Assembly (NCBI GenBank): GCA_000499405.2
Contig: HG738137.1
Coordinates: forward strand, 17,568,581 to 17,632,580
Direction: 5' to 3'
DNA from: Onchocerca volvulus
Lineage: Eukaryota > Nematoda > Chromadorea > Rhabditida > Onchocercidae
Length of the DNA stretch: 64,000 nucleotides
Shown piece after piece: positions 24,294-42,200 of the stretch. The notes below the pieces were generated by a model, which saw nothing but the letters and a program-made list of their open reading frames with translations, was not told the origin of the DNA and did not search any database. Position 1 is the first letter of the stretch; each line of letters opens with the position of its first letter. The position numbers and the translations under genes are program-made.

Positions 24294-27200
24294 AAAGAAA
24301 AAAAACAATACTAAAAATTCCCTTTCTAAATTACGAAAAAATTAGATTTTTTATCACAGAATGCATCATTATCATGCTAAAACACTATGAATAAAGAATG
24401 AAAAAATATTTCAATAATATACATATCACAAGGTATTAAGTATCGCACCATTACGAAAAATATTGCTGCTAGTAATTTTGCTATCTTTGAAAGAAATTGT
24501 TTGCTTCAAAATAATTCGGAATTTTTTTATTTTTTGAACTTTCCAGTCTGACATATCCTTCATATAAATTGTACAACTTTTCAAATCCTTTCTAATCCAG
24601 AAAAAAAGTTAGCGAAATGAAAACCAATTAACAAATCTATCGAGTACTTTCTAGAAATTAAAAATGACAGCAATATTTTCCCCATAAGCATAATATTTTA
24701 CTTCATGGATTAACTGCTTGCTTCACTCGTCTCATAATCGTCATCATCATTCATTTCCACACAATCAGAAGTGTTCGTTTCATCGGCGTTGATTGGATTA
24801 GAAGTTGATCGTCTGATGGTCATTATTCGATAGCCACAAACAACAACACACACAACAACCATAGCCACAATCATAACAGAAAGCCATAATAAGACAACAA
24901 GCATAATCATTGATAGCAATTGGGTAACAGCAGCATGCGATGAATGAACGATGTAGATATTTGCTTGCTTTTTCACTGATGCCGTATTATCCAACATGCA
25001 CATGCTATTCAACATATTATCACTCTCAGCCAGTTCTGTTTCGGTAGTAAATTCATTCGCTTCGCCCTGAAAACAGGTGCCTTTGAACTTAACTTACTAG
25101 CTTTTCTTCCTTATCTTTCCCAACTACCCACTCATATCTATGATAAAAAGGGACCAGAAATTGAAGACTTTGAAAGGCAAAAAAAAAAAAAAAAAAAAAG
25201 AAAAATTGGTTATAAAGATTTAAAACGATAAAATCTCGAATTGAAGAATTCAGAAATTTTTAGCGTATAAAATTTGCAAATAAAGGGCGAAGCGGACCAT
25301 CCATTTCCTACTACCGATCAGCATTTATATTTTGCAGAGAGCACGCAAAAAAGGTGAAAAATATGCATTCCAGAATACTTCATGCAAGACTGATCAAAAT
25401 AAACAATATTAACACATTTAAACTAGTATAATAAGCGATAAAATGCTTTGAAATGAATAAAAATAATCTATTCTTTTCAAAAATCTTCGGATATAAGAAT
25501 TATTAAATCATTTTTTCCATGTTAAGCAATAAGCGAATTGTTTCAAAACAATCAAAACATACCGAATCCGGCGAATGAGTAAGATGAACGTGTCCATCAA
25601 CTTGAAATTCCATTTGAATTCCCATCTGCTTTAACTGTCTCAAATGTTCGACATTTGTTGGACTGAACGACCAGGCACTCAGACGTTTTGGTCTACAAAA
25701 TCAAATAAAAATAAAATACCAATTAATAAAAGACAAAAAAAGTCACAAAAATTTTAGCTTGATTATTATTCCTTTCAATTGAAGTCTATCTACTCCGCCT
25801 TTAGCAGATGATCACTAGATTAGATACCCGGATAATTTTGATATTATAAATAATATTCATGATGGAAAAATACTTGGATCTAGGAAAGCTACAACAGCAA
25901 TAACAACAAGAAATGATACCGCAATAATCTTAATACTCAGTGAATATCAAGATTGAATTTACTCAATTGTTGGTCATGTTATTCGTTTCCAAAGAAAGCA
26001 TTCCATTTATAAATGCTAACTTTTACGAATTTTGGATGGAAATCTCAAGAATCTTTCAGATACTCTAACTTATAAAACAAAATGTCTTACATTCCTGGAC
26101 AACTATTGGTGCTTTCCGAATTCTTCGCTAGTTCACTGACTATATTTTGCACAGTGTTACGCAATCCTTCTGCATAAGCTGGTAAATTATCATGCTTTTC
26201 ATTAATCACCGTTGGACATGCTGATCGAAATTTTTTAGCTATCATTGCATTTTCATCATCAATTATTTCATCCGGATCAATGATCAAACGACGTGGAAGC
26301 TGTAAAAATCGATCTATACAATAATTTTCAATTTTTGGTAGATTTGACAATGCCTTCTTTGAGTTTGCCAATTCGCAAAACATGATAAGATACAATACGA
26401 TCCATATTTTTATTGCCAGGTTTTTACTGTTACATATTATCATAACACTAGTAACGAAGAAACTCTTCAAAAGTTAGAAAGTCATCGTAACAAGGAATTA
26501 TAAAGCACTGTAGCATTGCTAAGCAAACAGAACTAACTTTTTCGCTATTATCAGTGTCAGCGATTGAAAGTGGAATAAAATGAGCTTCAGTAGTAAGAAC
26601 ATAGTTATCCAAATCAATCTGTAAGTCAGACGGATCCGTGAAAATCATATACAGATATTTCAACGTTTCAGAAAGCACGAAAGAATCCATTCTGAAAACT
26701 GGCTGAATAACATCTTTGAAGAAAGAAAGACAGAAAAAGATAGATAAAAAAAAAAAAAAAAAAAACCGAAACCTTCTAATATTCACAAGTTTCAATGCAG
26801 AAATAACAGAAGATTCTTACCGGTCCTCATGATTCATCGAACGAATATCTTTGACAGCGGCAAATCCACAATCAACTCGCAAAAATTTATTCATACTATC
26901 TAGAACCTGAAAACAATGATGTTCTTCAAGATGAACATGGAAAATTAAACATTCATCCAAAAAGATGCTTGATCAAATCAAAAACTGAAAAAGTCATTAT
27001 TGTCTAATTACTTACATTTTTGGCCACACGTAAATAATGTTCATCTTTCGTTGCCCTATATAGTAGATAAGTACTTTCAATAAATTCCGGTCGAATAGGA
27101 TGTTGAGCCCAATGAACTTGTAAATCATGTGTAAATGCTTCCGGTAGAAATTTGTGCCTCTGAAGCAAAATATACTTTTAGTACAAAGCATAAATTACGC

Positions 27201-30200
27201 CAAAAAGATCAAAAAGCACGCAAATTTCGAAATAATTCACTTGAGTACAATAAATAATTCATACCATGCTATAACAGAAAAAGAAATAAAATGATTTCAT
27301 TACATAATTAATTTTCCTTCTATATTGATAGAAAACTAGAAAAAAGCTTTTTATTTTCATTAACCAGCGATAACTCACTTTGATCACTTGATAAAGAGTT
27401 TCGTGAAATTCGATAGCTGCTTTCAGATCACCCTTCAAAACTTGTATGCCAGGCCAAAATGCCAGCAATGAATCCATGTAAGTTCTAGCGGCAACTGTTG
27501 GCTTATGCATATGAACGTCAATAAACAGTGGACCCTTGTTAACATATTTCATTATAGCATCATAATGCTGTAAAAGATTAAGGATTACTTTATCACTAAT
27601 AATGAATTAAATAAAATGATATCGTCGAGAGTTTTTAGTTCTCTAACGAAGACAAATCCAACTGCTTTACATATTTCCATTGGCTGCATATTTTGTAATG
27701 ATAACAAAACATTTGATTAATCTAATCTTCAAATAATACAACAAAAAATTCGGACCTTATTGAAGCGATACAAATACCCTTCGTCGCCCAATAAAATATA
27801 TGCCTTCAAACAATATTCGTAATAAGAATCGATACCAGCACCAATACCCGCATCTATCATAAAATTCGATTTTTAAAATATATATTTAACGTATATTAAT
27901 CAACACTGTCATCATTCTCTGATTTATAATAGTGCCGACAATGCTAGAAGTCTGAAGTTACTGACCTATCCATGCTAGCATTGAAAGAAGATGGATGATA
28001 GTAAAGAGTGCATATTATAATTTCAAGTTAAAATACGAATAATATAAATTAGTGAAATTTGCATACAATACCTCTTCTTATCCAATCTCCAGAATGTACA
28101 TTTAAAACAGTGCCCATTAAATCACTTCCGCGATGTCTCTGAGCCCAAAGAAAATCCATTGCTTTCCGAGCTTTTTCCTCATAGATTGGTTTACCCGTAA
28201 GTCGACTCAGTGCAGCAAATTCAAGAATCATTGTTCCACCACAAGCTGTACAAGTATCGTGTTGTTGTCGGAGATAATCTAGCATTCCATACTTAAGATT
28301 TATCTGCAAATTGGACATAAAAATGTTCCAGAAAAATAAATGCTTCTATATTTCTTAATGTCATCTAAGGCTTTGCCTTTTTTTTCTTTCTAAAATCATA
28401 ATGTTCATTACAAATGATTAGTCTCCCTAACAATATATGAAAAAAAAAGAAAAAAAAATTGTTTTTAAATCTTGTACTGTATCAAGTTCAACTTACTCTA
28501 GAATAAGGAATTCCACTGCTGGTGTTGAAAGCAGGAAGAAGCCTATCAGCTAATTCAACAGCCATCTGTAACAATTCGTTTTTATACCATCTCAAACGAT
28601 TCTCGTCTTTCGACTGTACCATTTTAGCCATTACGTGACCTACAAAACTTTCTGTATTTATTTTTTAAATTTATGCAAATTTCCTCAATGACAAAAGCTT
28701 AAAAGTAAACATCTGTGAAAGCTTAAAGAAAAAAAGTTAGTCGAATTAGGAACAGTTTCAGCCAATAACAAGATCAAAAGGAATGATTTTGCAAATTACA
28801 TTTAGGACTCTTTCAAGAGATTAATTCATGATGCTACTCAATGTATGATTATAACTATCGATAGTAGATACTCTAGATAAATAATTAGCAACCTTATTTT
28901 CATGCTTTATACCTCATACCGAAACAGAAAATTCTAGACTCACCTGATATTAATCCTCCTACCATTCTAATATTCGTTTCAAAAACGGATACAACTAAGT
29001 TTGAATCGAAGCAAACATTTTTCACAATTCGTTCAACAGATTTTTCGAACTCATTCAATTCTCCCAATACGACCAACGAATCCAGTGAATCGACAAGAGT
29101 TAATGAAAAGCTACAAACGTTTATCAAATTAACCATGTTTTCATTTTGAAAATAACACCGTGAAATTTAAATTTCTCATCAAGATCACTAAATTAACAGT
29201 CAAAAATAAATTATTTCCCAGGAATCAACATTCGAAAGAAAATGGGAAAATGCGCCCGGCACTCATCAGAGAGCATTGGTAGCTCTTGAGAAGATGTGTT
29301 GCCCAAGACAGGAATCGAACCTGTGTCGCCACGGCCACAACGTGGAGTACTAACCACTATACTACTTGGGCCAATATCTGGTCCTTCAAAGGTCTATGAA
29401 GTGGGGTATCATCAAAATTGTATTTTATGCAGGAGTTTTAGGGATCTCCAGGATATGAAGTTTTAGTCGAAAAAAATCAACGAGGCAAAGAGAAAAAGAG
29501 GATTCTAAATTACACATAAGTCATTCAAGAAGATATACTTTTTTTGGAGTGAAAGAAAAGATCTCTTAATTCACAATTTTTGCACATAATATCGTTAATG
29601 ATTTTGCAATGATTAAATTTGCAATTTCGTTGGCAATTTCAAATAAAATATGAAATTTATGAACTTCGATAGCGAAATATCATTCTCTTTTACTTTGATT
29701 TCTAATTTAATACTAAATTTTGCAAGTATTCATCTTTAAATTATAAAATTGTGATATAGAAGCACTTTACTTTTTACTATTGGTGAGAAATATGTTATCA
29801 TGTTTTTTATTTCTTTCTTTTAAAAAAAAAAAAATTTTTACACATTTTTCACTTATTCCTTTTCGTTTATAAGATACCAATAGAATAAGATTGGGAAATT
29901 AAGATCAGCATGATATTTATTATTACAATTGAAAATAAGATATAAGAACTTCAAGGACAGTTTGAGGTCAATCAGTTTAAATAAGCTAAATATATATATT
30001 ATAAATATACCAACTAATATCGACAATTAGCATGAAAAATTTTATGTGAAATTAATTGAAGTATCCTAAAACTTACTTTCCTAAAGCGTCATCAATATCT
30101 CCTCGTGGTGGTGTTACACCTCGTTGTCGTCCCTTACATGACAATGGCATCAACTCATCATGAGGGTATGCATATTTCATATATGAATTATACCCATGCA

Positions 30201-31007
30201 TGAACATTTCCTTTGCTTGCAGCCTGCAAGAGTGCATTACAATAATAAATTGCAAAAAGTAAAAAAAAAAGATGAAAAAAAAGAAATAGAAAATGTCTCA
30301 GAAATTGATTACTTCATTTAAAATAATAAAAATCATATAATATAAAATATTATGGGAAAATAATTTTAAGAAAGAAGCGACTTTTGGAAGAAATTCTTCA
30401 ACTCCTCAGAACTGTTTAAATGCTTGCTATTGTTTGAATTCAACAGTACCGAAATTTGCTTATCATATTTTGATATTGGCTATTGATTGCATCGAATCAC
30501 GCCAAAAGTTTATGCAACAGAAATGCCAAATAAGTTAAGAAGATGGTAAAATCGAGAAATCTAGCTATTAAATTAATAAAACAGAAAGTTGAAACGGTTT
30601 ACACCAAGAACTTGCCCGTAATATTAAGAGTTTTGACACATAATTAGTATAGAAAATATGTATGTCAATAATCACTTTATGTCGATAATCTTATTAAGCA
30701 TTCCTAAATGGAAATTAAAAGTATAGGAAAAATTTACCAAATCTATAATATTCTTTCTTGTCACCCTAATTTCCGACATCAACTTTGAAAGTTGTATGTT
30801 TGAAGATTAACAACGCTGATTATCTCAATAATTCAAGAGATTAACAACAAATGATTTCATTTAAAATTACCTAAGGGCAATCCTATCAATCTTCCCATTG
30901 TCATATGCTGTATCGCATGCGACCAATCCGATATATATGTGCAAAAAATATATACTGTACATGAATTGATCCGTTGAACTCGGCCACCTCCATATACCGT
31001 CTAGCAT
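20563..31007 (-). CDS. EDEM3: EDEM3, ER degradation-enhancing mannosidase-like protein, PA-domain isoform
   Basis: GH47-family protein of the ER lumen that trims mannose on misfolded glycoproteins and sends them to ERAD. Exons: 31007-30871, 30223-30077, 29110-28944, 28639-28497, 28303-28072, 27853-27756, 27567-27379, 27159-27016, 26906-26821, 26691-26538, 26299-26091, 25692-25563, 23134-23071, 22767-22661, 22399-22234, 21773-21517, 21405-21292 and 20841-20563. All junctions are in phase, giving 940 aa, close to human EDEM3. The first exon encodes a hydrophobic signal or anchor segment ([15 protein letters not shown]). GH47 motifs: [80 protein letters not shown] and the closing TTEAH. The protease-associated domain follows ([24 protein letters not shown]-type core, [17 protein letters not shown]). 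It ends CQRIR with no KDEL. An alternative 3' exon is listed separately. Confidence 0.93.
24202..24291. repeat. long interrupted poly(A) tract
   Basis: About 52 A, then TTCCCTTTT, then about 29 A. It lies in the EDEM3 intron just 3' of the alternative transmembrane exon. Its length may be unreliable in the assembly. Confidence 0.9.
24710..25066 (-). CDS. EDEM3: alternative last exon of EDEM3: transmembrane-anchored isoform
   Basis: This 357-bp exon lies in the intron between the EDEM3 exon ending 25563 (LTHSPDS, phase 0) and the exon beginning 23134. It has its own TTTTCAG acceptor, is also phase 0, and ends in its own stop. It encodes 118 residues: a Glu/Thr-rich linker ([16 protein letters not shown]), one long hydrophobic helix of about 30 residues ([20 protein letters not shown] onward), a basic stop-transfer RIMTIRR, and an acidic tail with [12 protein letters not shown]. 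Joined to the shared upstream exons it predicts a 730-aa protein that keeps the whole GH47 domain, loses the PA domain and becomes a type I membrane protein. Splicing of both forms is inferred from sequence only; it could instead be a separate small gene, but it has no start of its own before the linker. Confidence 0.72.
   Translation of the reverse strand, partial: GEANEFTTETELAESDNMLNSMCMLDNTASVKKQANIYIVHSSHAAVTQLLSMIMLVVLLWLSVMIVAMVVVCVVVCGYRIMTIRRSTSNPINADETNTSDCVEMNDDDDYETSEASS
25180..25199. repeat. poly(A) run
   Basis: Homopolymer of about 20 A in the EDEM3 intron just upstream (in minus-strand sense) of the alternative last exon. Confidence 0.9.
29301..29371 (-). tRNA. tRNA-His (GTG)
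   Basis: Minus-strand cloverleaf. Acceptor stem GCCCAAG pairs with CTTGGGC, the D arm carries TATAGTGGTTAGTA, the anticodon stem CCACG/CGTGG encloses TTGTGGC (anticodon GTG), and the T arm is ACAGG-TTCGATT-CCTGT. A G precedes the acceptor stem, compatible with G-1, the histidine identity base. No intron. It lies inside the second EDEM3 intron, on the same strand as EDEM3, and should have its own Pol III internal promoter (A and B boxes: TAGTGGTTAGTA and GGTTCGATTCC). Confidence 0.96.
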
Positions 31008-32913
31008 ATTTTTGACTTTGCTACGAACTCGAGAAATCACAATCTATTGAATACTAGCGAAAGAGAAAGACATATAAATACAAAATTAACTTCACTACTT
31101 ATATCTTATTCATGCCGAATCCATAATCCTGAAACTATCAAGAAATAATTATTCATCGATAAAGGTATCGCTTAACAGAAATTATCATGAAAACTATTAA
31201 TTAAAACAAACCATAAAATGAAGCGACAAGAATATACTAAATAAAATTCACATTGAGTTAACGTTAAGATAACGTATAGTTGCATGCCACTTTTTCAAGC
31301 ATTTCACTAGCTTATTATCAATCGAAAGTCTACTAGTACGAATCATCAAGTTTATCATCCATTATCATATTCTATTTTTGCATCATATTTCCAGAAACAA
31401 GTAGCAAATTCAAAAAAAAAAAAGGTAAGTGTTAAAAATACTATTCAATATGGAACAATTTGCAAAATGACAATTCATTATTATAATTTACTGTTTTTGA
31501 GCCAGGCAACCCCTATTCCGATCATTTTTTCCATCCAAAACCTTTCATTTAAATGGATTTGTGATAATTTCTAGGAATCAAAATTTACTAATTAAAACAT
31601 CAATGAAACTATAAAACGTAAATATAATAATTATGCAAAGCTGATCAAGAATCATATATGTTTTGATAAAATTTGATGAAATCTTGTGATCAATCACCAA
31701 AATCTGGACTCTAAAACAGTATTATCAAACTCTGAGAAGCGATAAAAATCCATGCTATCATGAATTTTTATCGTTTCTTGGAATTTAATAGTACTTTGGA
31801 GAATCTGAAATAGTACAATCATAGCAAAATAATGCCGCCAGATGATAGTTAAAAATAGCGAATGACATAAGAAATCAATAAAATTGAATGATGGTATGCA
31901 AGAAGTGAAAAATGATGGCTTATGTTTTCTTCCCAAAACTTGTTCCTTTCAACAAAATATCATCAATAGATAGAGAGAAGAAATAATTTGAACTTTCTTT
32001 CGAGAAATTCGAAAAATCTTCATAGCGCATCTTTCTAACATTCATTTCGAAGACATTATTTCAAAACAACATTTTATAATGTGAAACATATGAGCAGTTA
32101 CCATTTACTTTTCAGGCTAGTTTTATTCTCAACATTATCTGAAAATATTCTAATTGAAAAACGAGAATATTTTCAATCTCTTTCAGAAGTCATACTTCAT
32201 TAAATCAATCCTGGAATTGTCTTATTTCATAAGAATAACTTCCAAGATTACTTAATAACTGTACTACTATCATATAGTACTTATCCGAGTAATAATGCTC
32301 TCGACAGGACATCTTACTTTGCTATATGAGAGTTATTTCTTTTATAACAATACTGAAAGCTTAATATTGAAAGAAAATCCGCTAAAAAGCCTAGAATACT
32401 AATAAATATTGTCAGAAATCTGAATTTTCGATTCAGTTCATTTTTGATCATCTGTTCCAATAGGAAAAAAAAAAAGTTAAAATTACCTAAAAGTTTGGCG
32501 ATCTATCAAATGAAAATAGGTATTATCTAAGGTTTGTAATGATAAAGATGCAAGAATTAGTTGCAATAGTATGGTTATAAAAAACATTTAAGTGTAGATA
32601 TGCAATCAGGTATGATCAACAATATACTTTTTTTAATAATAATACTCCATAAACTAAAAAAGCGCACTTCTCCAACAATAATATATTCTTCTCTAACAAC
32701 AAGCAATAAATTCATAAAGTAGCAATAAAATTAACAATGATATACTCCTCTAATAACAATATAACATAAACTTCTCTCAACCTAAAATCAAGTCTGTATT
32801 TCAGGAGTAATTATTATATCAAAAAAAGTATTAATGCTAAGAAATACTGAAGATATTTGTTTCAAAAATAAAGTTTAATATCCGCAAATTCCTCTCAACT
32901 TGGAATCAAAAAT

Positions 32914-32985
32914 GCGTCGTTCGACCAAATACGTGTCATTCGATCAAAAACCTGTCGTTTGATCGAAAACGTGTCATTCGCAAAT
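32914..32985. repeat. short minisatellite, 18-20 bp units
   Basis: Four diverged units of the form CGTGTCATTCGATCAAAAAC: starts near 32914, 32932, 32952 and 32970. Noncoding. Confidence 0.75.
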
Positions 32986-33267
32986 TGTGTCACAAGCCAG
33001 TCGGAAAGATAAAGAATGAAGAAGTAGGCGTATTCGATGCTTTGAACCTGTCATTCTAGTTTTTTGGCATGAGTTTCGAAGGGAAAACATTGAAAAGATC
33101 GAGTAGGAAGGGAAGGGCATGAAAATGCAATAATTTGAATTCGTTTAATTAATTCTGCTGCTTCAGAGTTAATTATTCTCTCGAAAATAAATATTAATGC
33201 TAAAAAATGGTGAACATGCTTGTATTCAAAAGCAATGTTTGAATCGTTGTCGGAAAGCCGAGCGAAG

Positions 33268-33450
33268 CGTGGCCAAGTCCAGCTAGTCTGTATAAATAAA
33301 AATGCAAATGTTTGTTTGTTCACAACTCGAAATGTCCGAAAGTTCTGAAACACGCACTGTTCGAATGCAACGTTGCATCGAAATTTCAAAGCAGTCGTTG
33401 AGCCACTTTCGGAGATTTAGGATTTTTAACAATCAACATTTACATTTATA
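33268..33450 (+). repeat. interspersed MITE-like repeat, copy 3
   Basis: Opens with GTCCAGCTAGTCTGTATAAA then TAAAAATGCAAATG, contains GAAATTTCAAAGCAGTCGTTG and CGGAGATTTAG, and ends with AACATTTACATTTATATTGA. The two ends are roughly inverted (TATAAATAAAAATGCAAATG against CATTTACATTTATA), giving terminal inverted repeats. The 3' half matches copies 1 and 2. Confidence 0.6.
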
Positions 33451-34123
33451 TTGATTGGTGTGATTGATATGCATGGAGATATGAATGGTATTGAAATTTT
33501 AGTAATAAAACAGTGTCTTTATTGAGCGGTAGAGAACAAAAATACTATTCGATGATAGTGTTACCATATTAAAAATGATAAGATCACAGCATTTTTACCA
33601 TTTTCTTTTTATCATTTTCTGAGGTGCAAGCTAAGCTCACGACTTGAATATGCTAATTTATTCTATCATAAAACGCAAATATGATACAAACTTAAATTCG
33701 TAAAAGTTGGCTTCTGGAAATACCAATAATACTTCAGAGCATGAGTTAAAAGAAAAATAAAAATCTACATATTTTTTAAGTTTGGAATTCAAACCTCAAA
33801 TTTTCATTAAATTGTGTTCACCAAATTACTGAATAATGTAAACTGTTACAATCTCATCCAATTGTAACTATTACTACAACTTTGAAGGATCAAAAATGTT
33901 TATTAAGTTTATGCTTTGGTTATTTTTATCCGATTATCCATTATTTCGCAATTTTACCCTTTTTATTCAATGGCTGTTGAGAGCTGTTGATGTTTTCTCA
34001 ATTTTTTTTTTTTTCACCTACTCAAAGAATAAATCTTCAAATTAAAAGAAATTTGATCAATTGATAATATACTCAAAATGATCAATAAGAAAATTGGAAA
34101 CTTCGAAAATGGAAAATTATTGG

Positions 34124-34390
34124 TTAGTGATATCTTCCAGCCGATAAACGAAATATGTATTTCTGATAAGTTCAACAAAATGACTACTGGTTTTCGATAA
34201 TACGTTTTTTTAAATAAGAAATTTCAAATAACGAATAGATCAAAAAGTCTAAGAGAGACAAAAGATCAAACAGTCTGAGACTTCGAGTGATGTTATTCAT
34301 TCTTTTGCTTGGTTAATGATATCTTGCAACTGATAAGCAAGATATGTGTTTTTAATAAATTAAGCAAAATGATACGGGTTTTCTTTGTTT
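34124..34390. repeat. diverged direct duplication, spacing about 186 bp
   Basis: GGTTAGTGATATCTTCCAGC (34123 on) followed by CGATAAACGAAATATG recurs at about 34310 as GGTTAATGATATCTTGCAAC followed by TGATAAGCAAGATATG. Similarity continues through CAAAATGA and GGTTTTC. Confidence 0.7.
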
Positions 34391-34725
34391 AGTTTACCAT
34401 CTTTATTTTTCCAAAATATTTTGAAAAACAATTTCGATATTCACTAATTAAATTCATTCGATCACAGGGAAACAAAAAAAAAAAAAAAAAAACACTTCAA
34501 GCACTAATTTTTACTATTATTGCTTGTATTAATCAGACATCAAAGTTTATCATAAATTCTTCATTTTCCCAAAATATATCAAAATATCTGAAAAAACGAT
34601 GACAAAACATTTGTATGAATTTACTTTGAGAACAAAAAAAAACTGCAGGAAACCAATACTGAAATCGAAGATGACTCAGAAATATAGTAACAATGAATAA
34701 AAACATATAAAACTAAGACAAAATA

Positions 34726-39232
<4,507 letters not shown>

Positions 39233-42200
39233 TCAAGTAAAATCTGACTCGGATATATTCAACCGTTTTCGATGTGCCTTTACCTCCTCAGTGAGTGCGC
39301 CAAGATTTTCATGACTTGAATCTAAGTAACAATCCCGCAAGCAACCATTTATATTCACTTTTTTCGTTTTCTGCAATGAAGAATAAATATATTGATGAAA
39401 AATACCTTTTATAGTAGAAAAAAAAAAAAAGAAAACAGTTACACTAGTTACTATTATTTAAAATCCATTTCACAAATCAATCCTGCCAGTTCACTAATAT
39501 AAACAAAATTATTGCGGAACATTAATTCATGTTTCAACACATTCAAAGTATCACCATCTTATGATGAGAATTTTAAGCCGAGAATTTATGAAAAAATACT
39601 GGTGCGATCGAAACAAGAATGGACTGAAATAAGATATGATATCTTCTGATCTACGAACTGCAGAATGATAAAATCATATGACTAACCGTGAACGTCTTTA
39701 TCCACCATACCGACATCCAAACACTTACAAAGGTACCAACAGCCTAAAATTTCGTATTATTTCAGACTGACGAAAATTAGAAACTAAAAAAAAAACTAGA
39801 AAAACTATAAAAATATGCTAGAATTGTTACAATAATTCTAGTATTCTAAGAGATGCTCGAACCAACTGATCAAAACAAACCATAAAACAGATCCATAAGA
39901 TGATGAACGTTAGCTTAACATGAGAAAATTGTGAATGTCCAAATTTGATACAAATCGATGCTTCTAAGGTACAAATGGCCCCATACACCCACATTTGCAT
40001 GCCCACACGTTTGATCCGTGGATCGGTGGCGAAAAAATAAAATTGCAGTATCGTTGGGGCTGATATAAAACCGAGTAAAATAATCCTTGCAGTTACTAAT
40101 GGATGCGATGTATCCACAGCGAATATGTGCTTCAGAAAAAAGGTATTTAACTCGCTTATCTGAAAATCAAATCTCATCAAAAAAAAAAAGTCGCAGCAAT
40201 TAATTAGCATAATAATCTGTCATACAAACAACAGATTTCGATATTTCACAATCTCGGTCATAAAATGAAACATACCAGCCAAATTAAGACAAATAAATAA
40301 ATTGCCAACGTTCTTCTCAGAGCAAAGTTATTATACCATTCCACTTTCATCCAACTTTCGGGAGTAAACTGAAGCACGGCTCGTTTGAATTTACCTCGAG
40401 CTGTGTTAATGTCTCTAAAAAATCAAATTAATTTAAATCGAGTCAAGTAATTATAACAGATTTTCAAAATGAAAATATTATCACAAATTCTTGACACAAT
40501 CATATTTCTAATTCAACATAAAGATATTACACTACAGGCTTTTTGAACTAAATGTAGAAATCACTTAATGCTTTCCCAATGAAATTGTCGCATTTCAAAA
40601 AAGTGTGACAACCATATGCCAAACCATATTCCCAGTCCATTACACAACAAAATATCCAAAATAATTGCATCCCACCAACATTCTTGAAAATTTGGTAATA
40701 AATGAGCGAAAAACACCTAAACCAAATAATTCAATTTTCTCAATTAAAAATATGAAAAAACTTGACGAAACTACATGAAATTAAAGAGACGAAAAATAAC
40801 TATAACTGAAGTCAAGACAAACTTTTTTTTGAGATAAAAAATATAAACTACCTCGGTTAATTCCCAAGCGATACTAATAAACCAACATATAATAGAATGC
40901 CGTATAAGCACAGCTTTCATTGCCCAGCCAACAAAATGACCCAACGCAAATATGTCCATGTAGTTCCATAATCGTGTCAATGTGATATCGGAACAGTTAA
41001 CAGCATAAGCCTGAATAGAAATTGAAAGTTCTAAACGATTAGTCTAACGATATCGATAAGATCTTGATTATATTTATATTTTAAAATACATGTCAATATG
41101 TTATGCATATATAAATATTAATGACATAGCAGCATAATCTTTTTAATTAAAACGTCATTTTGACCATTTTCAATCTAATTAAATATGATTCAAAATGCTG
41201 AAAAAAGTAAAAAATAAAATAAAATAAAATAAACTTACTTTTTCATCCAATTTTTCTTTACTTAAGCCTTGTGGGTCAAGCCATTTCAACACATTTTTAA
41301 TATCACGAAAGTTTTGGAACAATGCAAACTGAAGCATCAATATATATAAAACACTCATGCCAAATATAATACGCCAAAAAACCGGATGTGGACGGATAAA
41401 TGGACCTAAAATTTTTTATTTAAAAAAAAGTTAATGGTATCAAAAAATTAAAAGAAGAAGAAAATAGTAATTAAGTTTACCATTTGGAAATGTGAGACCA
41501 CTGACAACGAGAAATAAAACAACTGCAGCAGCAATACCGGCATAAGCATTATTTCCTGAATCGTCATCATTCCTGGAATATTCACTGTCTTTCTTTTTTG
41601 CAGTTCTAATCTTAAGAATATTGGCGAGACCTTCATATATATATAATCTACAAACAATTTAAGGAATCACGGAAATGTATGATTACTGAGCAAAGTAAAA
41701 AAGACAAATGAACAAGATAAGGTATTAAAATAACTTGAACAGACTTGATGAATAAGAAATAACTTGTGGTAATGCAAAAAAACTGAAATAGCATATTACC
41801 TATTAAATGCGGGAATAACAAGCAATACACAAATGATAACAAGTACAGTAATTGTACGAGGTTTATAAAAAAAATCCAAAGTAACGTCATCTACAACACG
41901 CTCATTGATAAGCTGATAATGCATGCGTTCCAGCTCTCGTCTTGTATATTTCTGATGCTTCTTAACCCTTAAAATAATTGACTACATACCAAGAAATACA
42001 TAATATCAATGTCCATCGGTTAACTTCAATAGCTGCGGCAATACTTGAACTAATTCATCGATAGGCATATTAATAAAATTAAGGGAAACACTAACTGCTA
42101 TAATTAACATAAAATGTGATAATGATAACTTTTCTCACTGATTTCATAACTGAACTAACTAACCTAAATAATTCATAATCTAATGGTCTTCTAATCTAAG

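Larger units (their letters stand above)
31008..34725. other. AT-rich intergenic region with repeats
   Basis: 3.7 kb between EDEM3 and EARS2, both on the minus strand. No conserved exon seen. It holds a short minisatellite (32914-32985), the third interspersed repeat (33268-33450) and a diverged direct duplication (34124-34390). Confidence 0.6.

Noticed and set aside
24152..24394. Lys-rich open frame across the poly(A) tract
   Set aside because: Artefact of homopolymer A read as Lys codons, on the strand opposite EDEM3.
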